Source: Euryarchaeota archaeon UBA91 (GTDB lineage Archaea > Thermoplasmatota > Poseidoniia > Poseidoniales > Poseidoniaceae). Taken from it: a stretch of 25,003 nt of DNA. The notes beneath the pieces were generated by a model. The model was not told the origin of the DNA, searched no databases, and worked only from the letters and a program-made list of their open reading frames with translations. The stretch is from assembly GCA_002499705.1 (NCBI GenBank), contig DAMU01000097.1, positions 1 to 25,003 of the forward strand, given 5' to 3'. Shown here one piece after another: positions 6,807 to 14,611 of the stretch (positions are counted from its first letter, which is position 1; each line of letters opens with the position of its first letter). Position numbers and translations under genes: made by a program.

Positions 6807-8597
6807 ATGACCCGCGATGGATGGCAAGAGCAGGACTTGTTACAAGTCGCTCAAGACACGCCATTGGCAAACCTCGCTGAGAACCTAGGTTATGATCTGA
6901 AATCGTGGCTTGATTCTGCAACGACTTCTTTGCCAGAGACGCTCCGAGTCACCCGTTCTCGCATTGACAGGGAATGGACTGAAGCACTCCTGCGAGAACT
7001 CGGTGGAACGCCTTTACAATGGGGTCAAGAAGCATGTGCTTGGCAAATGCCATTTGCGCGCGGTCAAGCGCCCGACCAACGGAGCAAGTATGTACTCAGT
7101 TTGCTTCATGACTCAGGCCGAATAACTCGTCAAGAAGCAGCGAGTATGTTACCGGTAATCGTGTTGAATCCGAAGCCTGGTCAACTTATCCTTGATTTGT
7201 GCGCTGCACCGGGTTCGAAGGCGACACAGATTGCAGAGGCAATCGCACCCAGCGGAGTTGTTGTCGCAAATGAGCCGATATCCGGTAGAGTGAACATGCT
7301 TGTATCAAACCGTGGAAGACTTTCGACGACAAACATGCTCATCAATCAACAAGATGGTCGTCATATCGGAAGAATACCGCCACCTGGATACGATGGCATA
7401 GTTGCTGATGTTCCTTGCACGGGCTCTGCGACTTCTCGAAAAAACAGAAACGTGTGGTGGAAATGGTCACCTAAGGAAAGCCGGACCTTGTTTCGACTAC
7501 AGGTTGAAATCACACAAAGAGGTGCAAGCCTTCTCCGCCCAGGAGGAACAATGGTCTACTCTACCTGCAGTTTGGATCCTTGTGAAAACGAGGCGGTAGT
7601 TGCTCAGTTATTGAGGAAATTACCTTATTTGGAACTCATTGATATTGACGAGTCAAGGTTGCCAGGGCTAAGATTACGTCAAGGATTAACCGATTGGGAT
7701 GCTCTTGATGAAAAGGCGCAAACGATTCCAAGGGGGCAGGATGTTGCACGCACGACATTCCTTCAGCCCGCTCATATGAGTCCTGCAGCTCGACTTCATT
7801 GGCAAGCATCTTTGGACGAAGAGATTGATGGAGATGTAGAACTTCGAGTACAAGAGGAACTGTCGAAATGCCGTCGTTTGATTCACCATGACAACGACAC
7901 AGGCGGGTTTTTTGTCGCTCTGTTTCGGCATCGTCCCGAAGCCACTCCTGAAGGCATTGCGAAGTCGTTTATTCGCAATCGTAAACCCTCTCCAGATTCA
8001 GGATGGGAGCCTCTTGTCCTTGATCATCCTCAACCCACTCGTCATACAATTTATGCTGCAGATGATGAAGTGATAAATGAGGCAAAGTCACGATATGGAG
8101 TCGTTGGGGAAGGCATTTCTTGGTGGTCGAGAGGTAAGAGATTGAACATTGCTCCGACGATGGTTGAAGAACGGATCTTCAATAAAAAATGCCCAAATAA
8201 GCGCGGTAACCTTTGGCCAGAAGGTACATTCCATCCGCTGAAGTTGATTCATGTCGGCTTGCCCGCCTTTACCAAAAAACGAGATGCCTGGCGTTCGCGT
8301 CAAGAAGCAGTGCCCGCCCTCCAGTCTCTCATCACTGAATCAAAACAGAGCATCTCGCCAGATACCTTGCGCCGACTGTTACGGGGCTGGGCCCCGTTGA
8401 TTGAGGATTATAATGCTGAATTTGAGCCATTGGAATTTGACGGACCACTTCTCCTCTCATGTCAATTAGCGAGTGGTGAGAATCTTATTTCTGCGTGGGC
8501 AGGAGCTCGCCTTACTTTGATGCTTGATGAGAAAGCGAGAGACATTTTACGACTTAAACTGGGAATGCCTTTCCAAATGGATGATGAAGAGGAGTGA
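6807..8597 (+). CDS. RNA (cytosine-5) methyltransferase, Trm4/NSUN2-like (NOL1/NOP2/Sun family)
   Basis: Methylates carbon 5 of cytosine in RNA, most likely tRNA, using S-adenosylmethionine. Length is 596 residues. The SAM-binding motif LDLCAAPGSKATQ is at residues 129-141. Motif IV is DVPCTGS with Cys204, followed by RKNRNVWWKW. Motif VI is YSTCSLDPCENEAVV with the nucleophile Cys254. The RKN-x-x-VW-x-KW block after motif IV and the ENEAVV ending are close to the eukaryotic Trm4/NSUN2 group. So is the GGFFVALF segment, about residues 369-376, closing the catalytic domain. A C-terminal part of about 220 residues follows, perhaps a PUA-like RNA-binding domain as in Trm4; this is inference. Acidic ending. 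The downstream secreted-protein gene begins 4 bp after its stop, suggesting cotranscription. Confidence 0.9.
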   Translation: MTRDGWQEQDLLQVAQDTPLANLAENLGYDLKSWLDSATTSLPETLRVTRSRIDREWTEALLRELGGTPLQWGQEACAWQMPFARGQAPDQRSKYVLSLLHDSGRITRQEAASMLPVIVLNPKPGQLILDLCAAPGSKATQIAEAIAPSGVVVANEPISGRVNMLVSNRGRLSTTNMLINQQDGRHIGRIPPPGYDGIVADVPCTGSATSRKNRNVWWKWSPKESRTLFRLQVEITQRGASLLRPGGTMVYSTCSLDPCENEAVVAQLLRKLPYLELIDIDESRLPGLRLRQGLTDWDALDEKAQTIPRGQDVARTTFLQPAHMSPAARLHWQASLDEEIDGDVELRVQEELSKCRRLIHHDNDTGGFFVALFRHRPEATPEGIAKSFIRNRKPSPDSGWEPLVLDHPQPTRHTIYAADDEVINEAKSRYGVVGEGISWWSRGKRLNIAPTMVEERIFNKKCPNKRGNLWPEGTFHPLKLIHVGLPAFTKKRDAWRSRQEAVPALQSLITESKQSISPDTLRRLLRGWAPLIEDYNAEFEPLEFDGPLLLSCQLASGENLISAWAGARLTLMLDEKARDILRLKLGMPFQMDDEEE

Positions 8598-8601
8598 TGA
8601 T

Positions 8602-9816
8602 ATGCGAAGCCAAATCTTTGTTTCACTCGTTTTACTTAGTCTTCTTGTGATTCCATTGGCTTCGCCAGAGGGGGAAGAAGGGCTGAATCTAGTTGCCTCT
8701 AAACCGCTTCCGGAACAGAGCAGTGCTGATATTGTCATCCACGAGCATTTTTTGTCAAAAGAAGGTCCGAACACGTTTGAAACTTCATCTGAAATGATTC
8801 ATCTTTCTTGGTGGAAATGGAGCGAAGAGACAAATTCCGATTGGCCCGATGATGATGCGTTATCGAGGTTAGGCGAACTCGGACTTGAAGATGATACACG
8901 AGCGCTTTTTAATGAACAAAAGGGCGATAATCTATCACTTGAAGACGGGTTACTTCTTGGCCGTGAGCATTCACGATTGAATCAGACTTTGTCGTTAGAG
9001 GGTACAGTTGATGTTGTCAGTAATGAAAACAACCAATGGTTTCTCCGCTTCCCAGTCGAAATGACTCCTGATGTGAATCTAAGTGATAACACGGTCCTGT
9101 ATTTCTTCGTGACAGAAGACTCAGCTACAGACCATCACGGGCGTCAAGCATCCCACTTAGTGCGAGAAATGAAGCCTGAAATTGGATTTTCAAATCAACA
9201 AGGGAATGTGACTGAGACGATATGGGAGATCCCGGCAGAACATCTCCTTGCAGCTGGTATAGATTTGCAATCCGACCCTTATGGTTGGCATATTACGTTC
9301 GCCTTTTTTGGTGAAATTGAAGGCGATGATACGAATCGTTTACTCGCCATGTATCACACCTCTATACCAACTCGCTGGGAAAACAGCAGCGCCGGTCATT
9401 TTGCACTTCCTCTCTTCCTTCTTCTCTTTGCCAGTGTGCTTGCATCAGGTGCGGTTAGCAGTGCAATTCGACGCGAAAAAGGAATGCCTAAACTGAATGC
9501 GGAATGGATTCCGGGCGAGCAATTAATCGCTCGTTTTACCTTCCAGTCAGGTGATAAAAGAGTCACCCTTAAGTCATGCGAAGCCGAACGTCCTTGGCAG
9601 ATTAAGGGTGGATTCAAGAGCAAACGCATTACTCCTCATTCCGAGTATATTTTTTCTCTTCGCTTCAAAGAAAAACATGATGCTGATTGCCAAATTTCAT
9701 TGGGCCTTGAAGTTGAAGAACTTGGAAGCTGGACTCAATACCTCAGGCTTTCAACCCCACATCTTGTTTCAACCAACATGGGGCAAAGTGTTGAAACCTA
9801 TGAGGGTGAGCAGTGA
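8602..9816 (+). CDS. Secreted, membrane-anchored protein of unknown function
   Basis: A 404-residue protein with an N-terminal signal peptide (hydrophobic stretch IFVSLVLLSLLVIPLA), an acidic extracytoplasmic domain of about 240 residues, one membrane helix at about residues 267-289 (FALPLFLLLFASVLASGAV) and a cytoplasmic part of about 115 residues. The outer domain has a pattern suggestive of beta structure (NTVLYFFVTEDSATD, YGWHITFAFFGE). The cytoplasmic part, unusual for a secreted protein, is also beta-like and carries two Cys residues. No family is recognised. The ATG at 8602 follows GGAG in the end of the previous gene and places the signal peptide at the terminus. The open frame reaches back to 8524 but would bury the signal. 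Its stop is directly followed by the Lrp-type regulator gene. Confidence 0.72.
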   Translation: MRSQIFVSLVLLSLLVIPLASPEGEEGLNLVASKPLPEQSSADIVIHEHFLSKEGPNTFETSSEMIHLSWWKWSEETNSDWPDDDALSRLGELGLEDDTRALFNEQKGDNLSLEDGLLLGREHSRLNQTLSLEGTVDVVSNENNQWFLRFPVEMTPDVNLSDNTVLYFFVTEDSATDHHGRQASHLVREMKPEIGFSNQQGNVTETIWEIPAEHLLAAGIDLQSDPYGWHITFAFFGEIEGDDTNRLLAMYHTSIPTRWENSSAGHFALPLFLLLFASVLASGAVSSAIRREKGMPKLNAEWIPGEQLIARFTFQSGDKRVTLKSCEAERPWQIKGGFKSKRITPHSEYIFSLRFKEKHDADCQISLGLEVEELGSWTQYLRLSTPHLVSTNMGQSVETYEGEQ

Positions 9817-9828
9817 GTGGTGAACCAG

Positions 9829-10287
9829 ATGGAGTTTGACGAAACCGACCGAGAACTCATTGCCGCAATGCTTGAAGACGCTCGAATAAGTCAACGTGCT
9901 CTGGCCCGAAAAGTTGGAATTGCACAAGGAACTGTTCTCAACCGTATTCGTCGAATGGAGGAAGCAGGCATCATTAAGGGATACAGCGTCATTTTAGATC
10001 CTGCGCAAATGGGTTGGAGCATGACTATCATGGCTGGATTACGCATCGTCAAAGGGAGAATGATAGACGTTCAGAGGAAGATAGCAGCAGACCCACGAGT
10101 GTTTGCTGTTTATGACGTCACAGGTGAGTGGGACTCCATGGTTTTGGCAAGGGTGAAAGACCGCGAAGATCTCGACAATTTGACAAAGACAGTCTTCACG
10201 CTCGATGGTGTATCGCGCTCATTTACGCACGTCGTACTCAATACCGTCAAGGAAGAGCGAATGCCAAGACCTCCTTCGAATGATTAA
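9829..10287 (+). CDS. Lrp/AsnC-family transcriptional regulator
   Basis: A 152-residue regulator with an N-terminal helix-turn-helix (ISQRALARKVGIAQGTVLNRIRRMEEAGII, quoted in part as ALARKVGIAQGTVLNRIRRM) and a C-terminal RAM/ligand-binding domain (VFAVYDVTGEWDSMVLARVK). Members bind DNA as dimers or octamers and often sense amino acids. It likely controls metabolic genes and its own promoter; targets cannot be told here. The ATG at 9829 is preferred because GGTGA lies just upstream. GTG codons at 9817 and 9820 are possible and would touch the upstream stop. It follows the anchored secreted protein without a gap and converges with the Toprim gene, their ends overlapping by four bases. Confidence 0.93.
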   Translation: MEFDETDRELIAAMLEDARISQRALARKVGIAQGTVLNRIRRMEEAGIIKGYSVILDPAQMGWSMTIMAGLRIVKGRMIDVQRKIAADPRVFAVYDVTGEWDSMVLARVKDREDLDNLTKTVFTLDGVSRSFTHVVLNTVKEERMPRPPSND

Positions 10288-10772
10288 CCTACGTTTTGTG
10301 CGGGGTCTTCTTGCTCAACAAAAGGCAGCAAATCGACTGCCAAACTTTTGAGTGATTCTACGACTCGAGTTTCAGGTTTGAGCGCTTTCAATAACTGGTT
10401 ACGTAGTTCGTGACATACCTTTACATCAAGACTTTCAAGCCGTTGTGTGAGTGTTTTTTGTAATCGCCCACCCGTTCGATCCCAATCCATCAGCAGACAC
10501 ATACTGGGCCCTCCATCAGTTCCACGAGTACCGTATTGCTCGTAGAGGTATGTGATAAAACGGTCTAGGCCCCATCCGCGATTCAAGACTTCTATGGGAC
10601 CAGCGAAGTGAAGCGCCTGAAGTGCAGTGCGGTCTCTCTTTCCTTCGATGATAATTGGCCAATGCAATTCACGATTTTTTTGGCGGGCTTCACCCAAAGC
10701 CATGCCAGCTATGGCAAAACGTTCAGCTGCATTTCCACTCCCGAGCGGCGAGCGATGTTTTTGGTCGCGCAT
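10284..10772 (-). CDS. Small Toprim-domain protein
   Basis: A 162-residue cytoplasmic protein with a Toprim nucleotidyl-transfer/hydrolase domain. The conserved Glu is in IIIEGKRDRTALQAL (residues 40-54) and the DxD motif is LLMDWDRTGG (residues 93-102), the two hallmarks of metal binding. Similar short archaeal Toprim proteins are related to the RNase M5 / small primase-like group, but the substrate is not known here. The ATG at 10772 directly follows the stop of the upstream YggU-like gene, so the two form an operon. Its end overlaps the convergent Lrp gene by four bases. Family assignment is firm at domain level and open at function level. Confidence 0.82.
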   Translation of the reverse strand: MRDQKHRSPLGSGNAAERFAIAGMALGEARQKNRELHWPIIIEGKRDRTALQALHFAGPIEVLNRGWGLDRFITYLYEQYGTRGTDGGPSMCLLMDWDRTGGRLQKTLTQRLESLDVKVCHELRNQLLKALKPETRVVESLKSLAVDLLPFVEQEDPAQNVG

Positions 10773-11093
10773 TTATTCTTCCTCCAAAAACGGATGAAGC
10801 AAGTGATTGAGTTCGAGAGAAGAAATATTTTCAATTCTCACTTTCTTCTTTCTCGAGCTAGTGCCGTCGACTATTTTCAATTGAGATTTTGGAATTTTGA
10901 GGGCCGTTGAGAGGACATGTAAAACCGCGTTATTCGCTTTACCCTTTTGCGCTTCAGCCCGCACGGCTACAGAAAGTCGGCCTCGCCAATGATTGATTCC
11001 AATTACTCCTTGCCTCTTTGCCCCAGGTTGAACTTCAATCTCAAGCATACATGCCCCGTCCAATGTGGGTTGGATACAGGAATGAATGGGCAT
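10773..11093 (-). CDS. YggU/DUF167 (UPF0235) family protein
   Basis: A 106-residue protein of the DUF167/YggU family, small alpha/beta proteins of unknown function found in all domains. Diagnostic stretches are EIEVQPGAKRQGVIG, RLSVAVRAEAQKGKANNAV and LKIVDGTSSRKKKVRI. The ATG at 11093 keeps the DG-A segment that usually precedes the first strand. The ATG at 11048 would begin right at the first strand, and a TTG at 11123 is also in frame. It is immediately upstream of the Toprim gene with no spacer, so the pair is probably translated from one message. It diverges from the cox operon across about 207 bp. Confidence 0.85.
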   Translation of the reverse strand: MPIHSCIQPTLDGACMLEIEVQPGAKRQGVIGINHWRGRLSVAVRAEAQKGKANNAVLHVLSTALKIPKSQLKIVDGTSSRKKKVRIENISSLELNHLLHPFLEEE

Positions 11094-11300
11094 GAAATGA
11101 ATCAAACTGCTGATGCTTATCAACCTGCATGTCTTTTCTTATCGCCGTTCGCCCACCTTAGCGCCTGAATCCGCACAATTCGGCGGGGAAAATTAGAGAA
11201 TTTAGTAGTATAAAATCACCGTATATTTCCAACACTCAGCACCTCGTATTCTGCAAGGGTTTAAGGCCGGTATCATCGGCCCATGAATTGAGGATATTGC
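11094..11300 (+). promoter_or_regulatory. Divergent intergenic region with likely cox operon promoter
   Basis: This 207-bp gap separates the YggU-like gene from the cox operon. It contains an AT-rich stretch at about 11189-11216 with a TATA-like TTTAGTAGTATAAAAT at 11201-11216, and a second TATAT at 11222-11226. GAGG at 11290-11293 is a ribosome-binding site candidate nine bases or so before the cox2 ATG. Which TATA element is used, and the transcription start, cannot be fixed from the sequence. Confidence 0.4.
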
Positions 11301-12287
11301 ATGCCTGCTGAAGACACTGTTTTCAATGTCATCTATGACAAGTATATGTTTTGGAGCATCCTCGTTGGACTTCTTACCTTCGGGTGGATGTTTATCGCTA
11401 TGCTGCGCTACCGCGACGGCGTTGAACCGGTAGAGAATTTAGAAAAGTACCACATTGAAGTCGGCTCTTTTCCCGTTGATAGCCACAATACAAAACTCGA
11501 AATCGCCTTCTACGTGCTGCCAACAATCCTCGTTGTGTGGCTAACAATGATTGCTTTGGCATCCAACACTGCAGTTTGGACCATTCCATCTGATGAAGAT
11601 ACGTTCAATGTTGATGTGGTTGGCAAGCAATGGTTCTGGGAATTCCACTATAATGACGATCTAACTTGGGAAGATGACCCGAGAACCACTTACGTCGAAG
11701 TCAATTGGACCGGGGGCATGATTACGGTTGATACTCACTGCCCAGCGGATTGCCAACGTATGGAAGCAACGAATGTAACGGTTGGAGTTGATGGCGTAGA
11801 AACAGATTATTCAATCGATTTAGCAGCAGAGATGCTTTCAGTTTCTGGCATTTATTTTGATAAAGGCCTTCACAGCGTCATTACGGTCTACGATGCGGAA
11901 GACAACTTGCTCCATACATGGGAACATTTGCCTGTAGGAACTATCCTTTCTACTGCAGGTGGCCAACATTTGATTATTCCATGCGATGAGAGTATAACGC
12001 TCGACCTCCATTCCCGCCCTCACGATACTTCTAATCCAGCCTATGTCGGCGTTCAACACGCATTTTGGTTGCCAGAATGGGGTGTCAAAGAAGACTTGGT
12101 ACCTGGACTTGAAGCAGGAACGGTCATGACCTTCTTCCCTAACGATGCGGGAACATTCCCTATCCGATGTGCGGAATACTGTGGACTGGACCACTCAAAG
12201 ATGATTGGCAACATCGACATCGTTGCTCCTTACGATGAAACCTGTGATTTCGATAGCTGGACTAATAGACAAGGAGAGGGATACTGA
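11301..12287 (+). CDS. coxB: Cytochrome c oxidase subunit II with enlarged CuA domain
   Basis: Electron-entry subunit of an aerobic haem-copper oxidase, holding the binuclear CuA centre on the outer face. Length is 328 residues. Two N-terminal membrane helices (about residues 14-35 and 67-88) are followed by the outer domain with GKQWFWEF from residue 108. All CuA ligands are present: His253 (VQHAFWLPEW), Cys290, Glu292, Cys294, His298 and Met301 in CAEYCGLDHSKM. Between the aromatic KQWFW strand and the ligand region there is an insertion, about residues 125-225, beyond the usual size; it contains a CPADC pair (Cys147, Cys151). No CxxCH haem motif is present, so a separate electron donor is needed. 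Its stop overlaps the cox1 start by one base. Confidence 0.95.
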   Translation: MPAEDTVFNVIYDKYMFWSILVGLLTFGWMFIAMLRYRDGVEPVENLEKYHIEVGSFPVDSHNTKLEIAFYVLPTILVVWLTMIALASNTAVWTIPSDEDTFNVDVVGKQWFWEFHYNDDLTWEDDPRTTYVEVNWTGGMITVDTHCPADCQRMEATNVTVGVDGVETDYSIDLAAEMLSVSGIYFDKGLHSVITVYDAEDNLLHTWEHLPVGTILSTAGGQHLIIPCDESITLDLHSRPHDTSNPAYVGVQHAFWLPEWGVKEDLVPGLEAGTVMTFFPNDAGTFPIRCAEYCGLDHSKMIGNIDIVAPYDETCDFDSWTNRQGEGY

Positions 12288-14611
12288 TGCGAAAGCGACT
12301 CAGTCTTCTTGCCTTGGTTCTACTGATGCTGGTAGCAACTCCACAGTTTGAAGCAATGCCAACTGGAATTGGTAGTGCTGGAGATAATGGATGCAGTTGT
12401 CACGGCGGAGCAGCCGTAGATACCCAAGTCACCGTTTCAGGTTTACCTGACACGTTCAATGCTAGTGAAACATATGCCTTCACCGTCACTGTTCAAAATG
12501 ATGTGATGGAACTTTACAATGGCGGTGTCACCGAAGAGGATGGAACTGGTTGGAACGGCCATGCCGGTGGCTTCAGAATCCTTTCTACTGGGGGTATGGT
12601 CACAACCGTTGATGCAACGCTCAGTCATGAGATGGACGGAGGCCTTACACACACCGCTGAAGGGAACTCGGTACGATCATGGGATTTTGAATGGGTCGCA
12701 CCTGCTGATGACTCCAAAGTTGTCGAATTTACAATCTACGGAAACGCTGTTAATGGAGGAGCAGGCTCCGGAGGAGATTATTGGAACCAAGCAGACCTTG
12801 TCATCCCAGGATTGAATGCTGGCGATGTTGGCCCAACCGCTCGTGCGCTCGTCGTTCTTCTTACGGCAGTTGGCCTTGCTCTAGGAATGGTTCTGCTCGG
12901 CGTTATGTGGGTCTTTTACACCCGTTCTCCTGAAACATTTACCATCTCTAATTTCTGGGCTTATCTCAAACCGTGGCTCACCACAACCGATCACAAGCAG
13001 GTCGGAATTCTCTACTTCTTGTATGGGTTTATCTTCTTCCTTGTCGGAGGATTCCTCGCACTGCTGTTCCGAATTCAACTGGCATTGCCTGAGAATTCGT
13101 TCTTGACAGAAACGGAGTACAACTCTTTCTTCACTCTTCACGGGACTACGATGATTTTCCTTGCTGCAATGCCAATGATTGCCGGCTTCATGAACTATGT
13201 TTTACCACTGCAAATTGGCGCCAAAGATTTGGCTTTCCCTCGAATTAACGCAATGGGCCTTTGGCTCTTGGTCTTCTCAAGCCCACTCATTTACACTGGC
13301 ATTTGGTCCGGCGAAGGTGCTGACATTACGTGGGTTATGTATCCTCCATATTCTTCTCTCACTGAAGGAAGTCTTGGTGCTGAAATGGCCCAATACGGTT
13401 CAAATCCCGGAACAACTGCCTTCCTTTCGGGTATGCTGATGCTCGGGGCCTCTTCTACACTGGGTGGTGTTAACTTCATCACCACAGTGTTCACCATGCG
13501 CGCTCCAGGCGTCGGTTGGATGAAGATGCCGTTGTTCTCTTGGTCGGTTTTCGTCAGCGTTTTCATGCTCTACATGTCTTTGCCGGCATTCATTATTGGT
13601 GTTGCTTTCCTTATGTTTGACCATACAATTGGAACGGTGTTCTTTACTTCAGGCGGTGACAGTTTGCTGTTCCAGCACCTGTTCTGGTTCTTCGGCCATC
13701 CTGAAGTGTACGTCGTTATTGTACCAGCGTTCGGTATTGTTTCAGAAGTTTTAGCGACCAGCGCACGTCGTTCAATTTTCGGTTACAAATCGATGGTCTT
13801 TGCAATGGCGGGTATCGGTGTTGTTGGTTTCGTCGTATGGGGCCACCACATGCTTACTTCTGGAATGGATCCATTCTGGCGAGCTGCATTCATGATTACC
13901 ACCATGGCGGTGGCGATTCCTACGGGTGCGAAAATCTTCAATTGGCTTGCAACAATTTGGGGTGGTAGCCTTGTCATGCGAACCCACACCTTGTGGTCAC
14001 TCGGTTTCTTGATTACCTTCACGCTTGGAGGGATTTCTGGAATGTTCTTCCCTGTTGCAGGTATGGATATGCACTTCCACGACTCATACTTCGTTGTTGC
14101 TCACTTCCACTACGTGTTCATCGGCGGAACTGTCTTCGCCTTGTTTTCTGGACTTTACTACTGGTATCCCAAAGCGACGGGTAAGAAACTTGACGAAACC
14201 CTCGGAATGTGGCATTTCTTGATTGGATTCTCCGCTTACAACGCAACGTTTTGGCCAATGCACGCTCTTGGAATTATGGGAATGCCTCGAAGAACGCACA
14301 GTTACACTGTCGAAAGTGGCTTTGCAGAATACAACGCAGTAGTCAGTATCTTTTCCTTTATCTTCGGCTTGAGCCAACTTCTCTTGGTGTGGAACATTAT
14401 CAAATCAAATCGGCATGGCGAACCAGCTGGTAATGACCCGTGGGGTGGCTGGTCGCTTGAATGGGCGACAACCTCGCCTCCGCCAACACCTTCGTTCCAC
14501 GACATTCCAACTCAAGGCGATATGAACATCCTCTACGGCCACCATCGACCTGCGAAATCATCCATAAGTGAAACATTATGGAATGCTAAACCAAAGGAGG
14601 CGGAAGAATGA
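12287..14611 (+). CDS. coxA: Cytochrome c oxidase subunit I fused to an N-terminal secreted domain
   Basis: Catalytic subunit reducing oxygen to water and pumping protons. Length is 774 residues, against about 530-560 normally. Residues 1-24 form a signal peptide. Residues 30-175 form a beta-rich outer domain with GDNGCSCHGG (Cys36, Cys38, His39) and NAVNGG...GDY segments, much like the Reeler-related 'choice-of-anchor V' domain. A membrane helix at about 187-211 links to the oxidase core from about 222. Core ligands are intact: His285 and His608 (haem a), His606 (haem a3), and His471, His520 and His521 (CuB). Tyr475 in GHPEVY is the crosslinking Tyr. Glu473, Lys549 and the NYVLPLQIGAKD segment indicate A1-type D and K channels. 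AAGGAGAGGG at 12271-12280 is the ribosome-binding site; cox3 overlaps the end by four bases. Confidence 0.95.
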   Translation: MRKRLSLLALVLLMLVATPQFEAMPTGIGSAGDNGCSCHGGAAVDTQVTVSGLPDTFNASETYAFTVTVQNDVMELYNGGVTEEDGTGWNGHAGGFRILSTGGMVTTVDATLSHEMDGGLTHTAEGNSVRSWDFEWVAPADDSKVVEFTIYGNAVNGGAGSGGDYWNQADLVIPGLNAGDVGPTARALVVLLTAVGLALGMVLLGVMWVFYTRSPETFTISNFWAYLKPWLTTTDHKQVGILYFLYGFIFFLVGGFLALLFRIQLALPENSFLTETEYNSFFTLHGTTMIFLAAMPMIAGFMNYVLPLQIGAKDLAFPRINAMGLWLLVFSSPLIYTGIWSGEGADITWVMYPPYSSLTEGSLGAEMAQYGSNPGTTAFLSGMLMLGASSTLGGVNFITTVFTMRAPGVGWMKMPLFSWSVFVSVFMLYMSLPAFIIGVAFLMFDHTIGTVFFTSGGDSLLFQHLFWFFGHPEVYVVIVPAFGIVSEVLATSARRSIFGYKSMVFAMAGIGVVGFVVWGHHMLTSGMDPFWRAAFMITTMAVAIPTGAKIFNWLATIWGGSLVMRTHTLWSLGFLITFTLGGISGMFFPVAGMDMHFHDSYFVVAHFHYVFIGGTVFALFSGLYYWYPKATGKKLDETLGMWHFLIGFSAYNATFWPMHALGIMGMPRRTHSYTVESGFAEYNAVVSIFSFIFGLSQLLLVWNIIKSNRHGEPAGNDPWGGWSLEWATTSPPPTPSFHDIPTQGDMNILYGHHRPAKSSISETLWNAKPKEAEE
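14593..14600 (+). promoter_or_regulatory. Strong ribosome-binding site for cox3
   Basis: AAAGGAGG lies inside the end of cox1, seven bases before the cox3 ATG at 14608. It supports this start and a high translation rate for the third subunit despite the ATGA overlap. Confidence 0.7.

Noticed and set aside
6737..6808. Upstream extension of the polytopic membrane protein to ATG 6808
   Set aside because: The extra 24 residues are not membrane-like and would overlap the divergent methyltransferase start. The ATG at 6736 directly precedes the first helix.
12389..12406. CSCHGG in Cox1 read as a haem c attachment site
   Set aside because: The spacing is C-x-C-H, not the CxxCH needed for usual covalent haem c. 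It fits the conserved motif of the secreted domain family instead.
13291..14022. Minus-strand frames inside cox1
   Set aside because: They lie opposite highly conserved oxidase sequence and are shadows of its codon bias.
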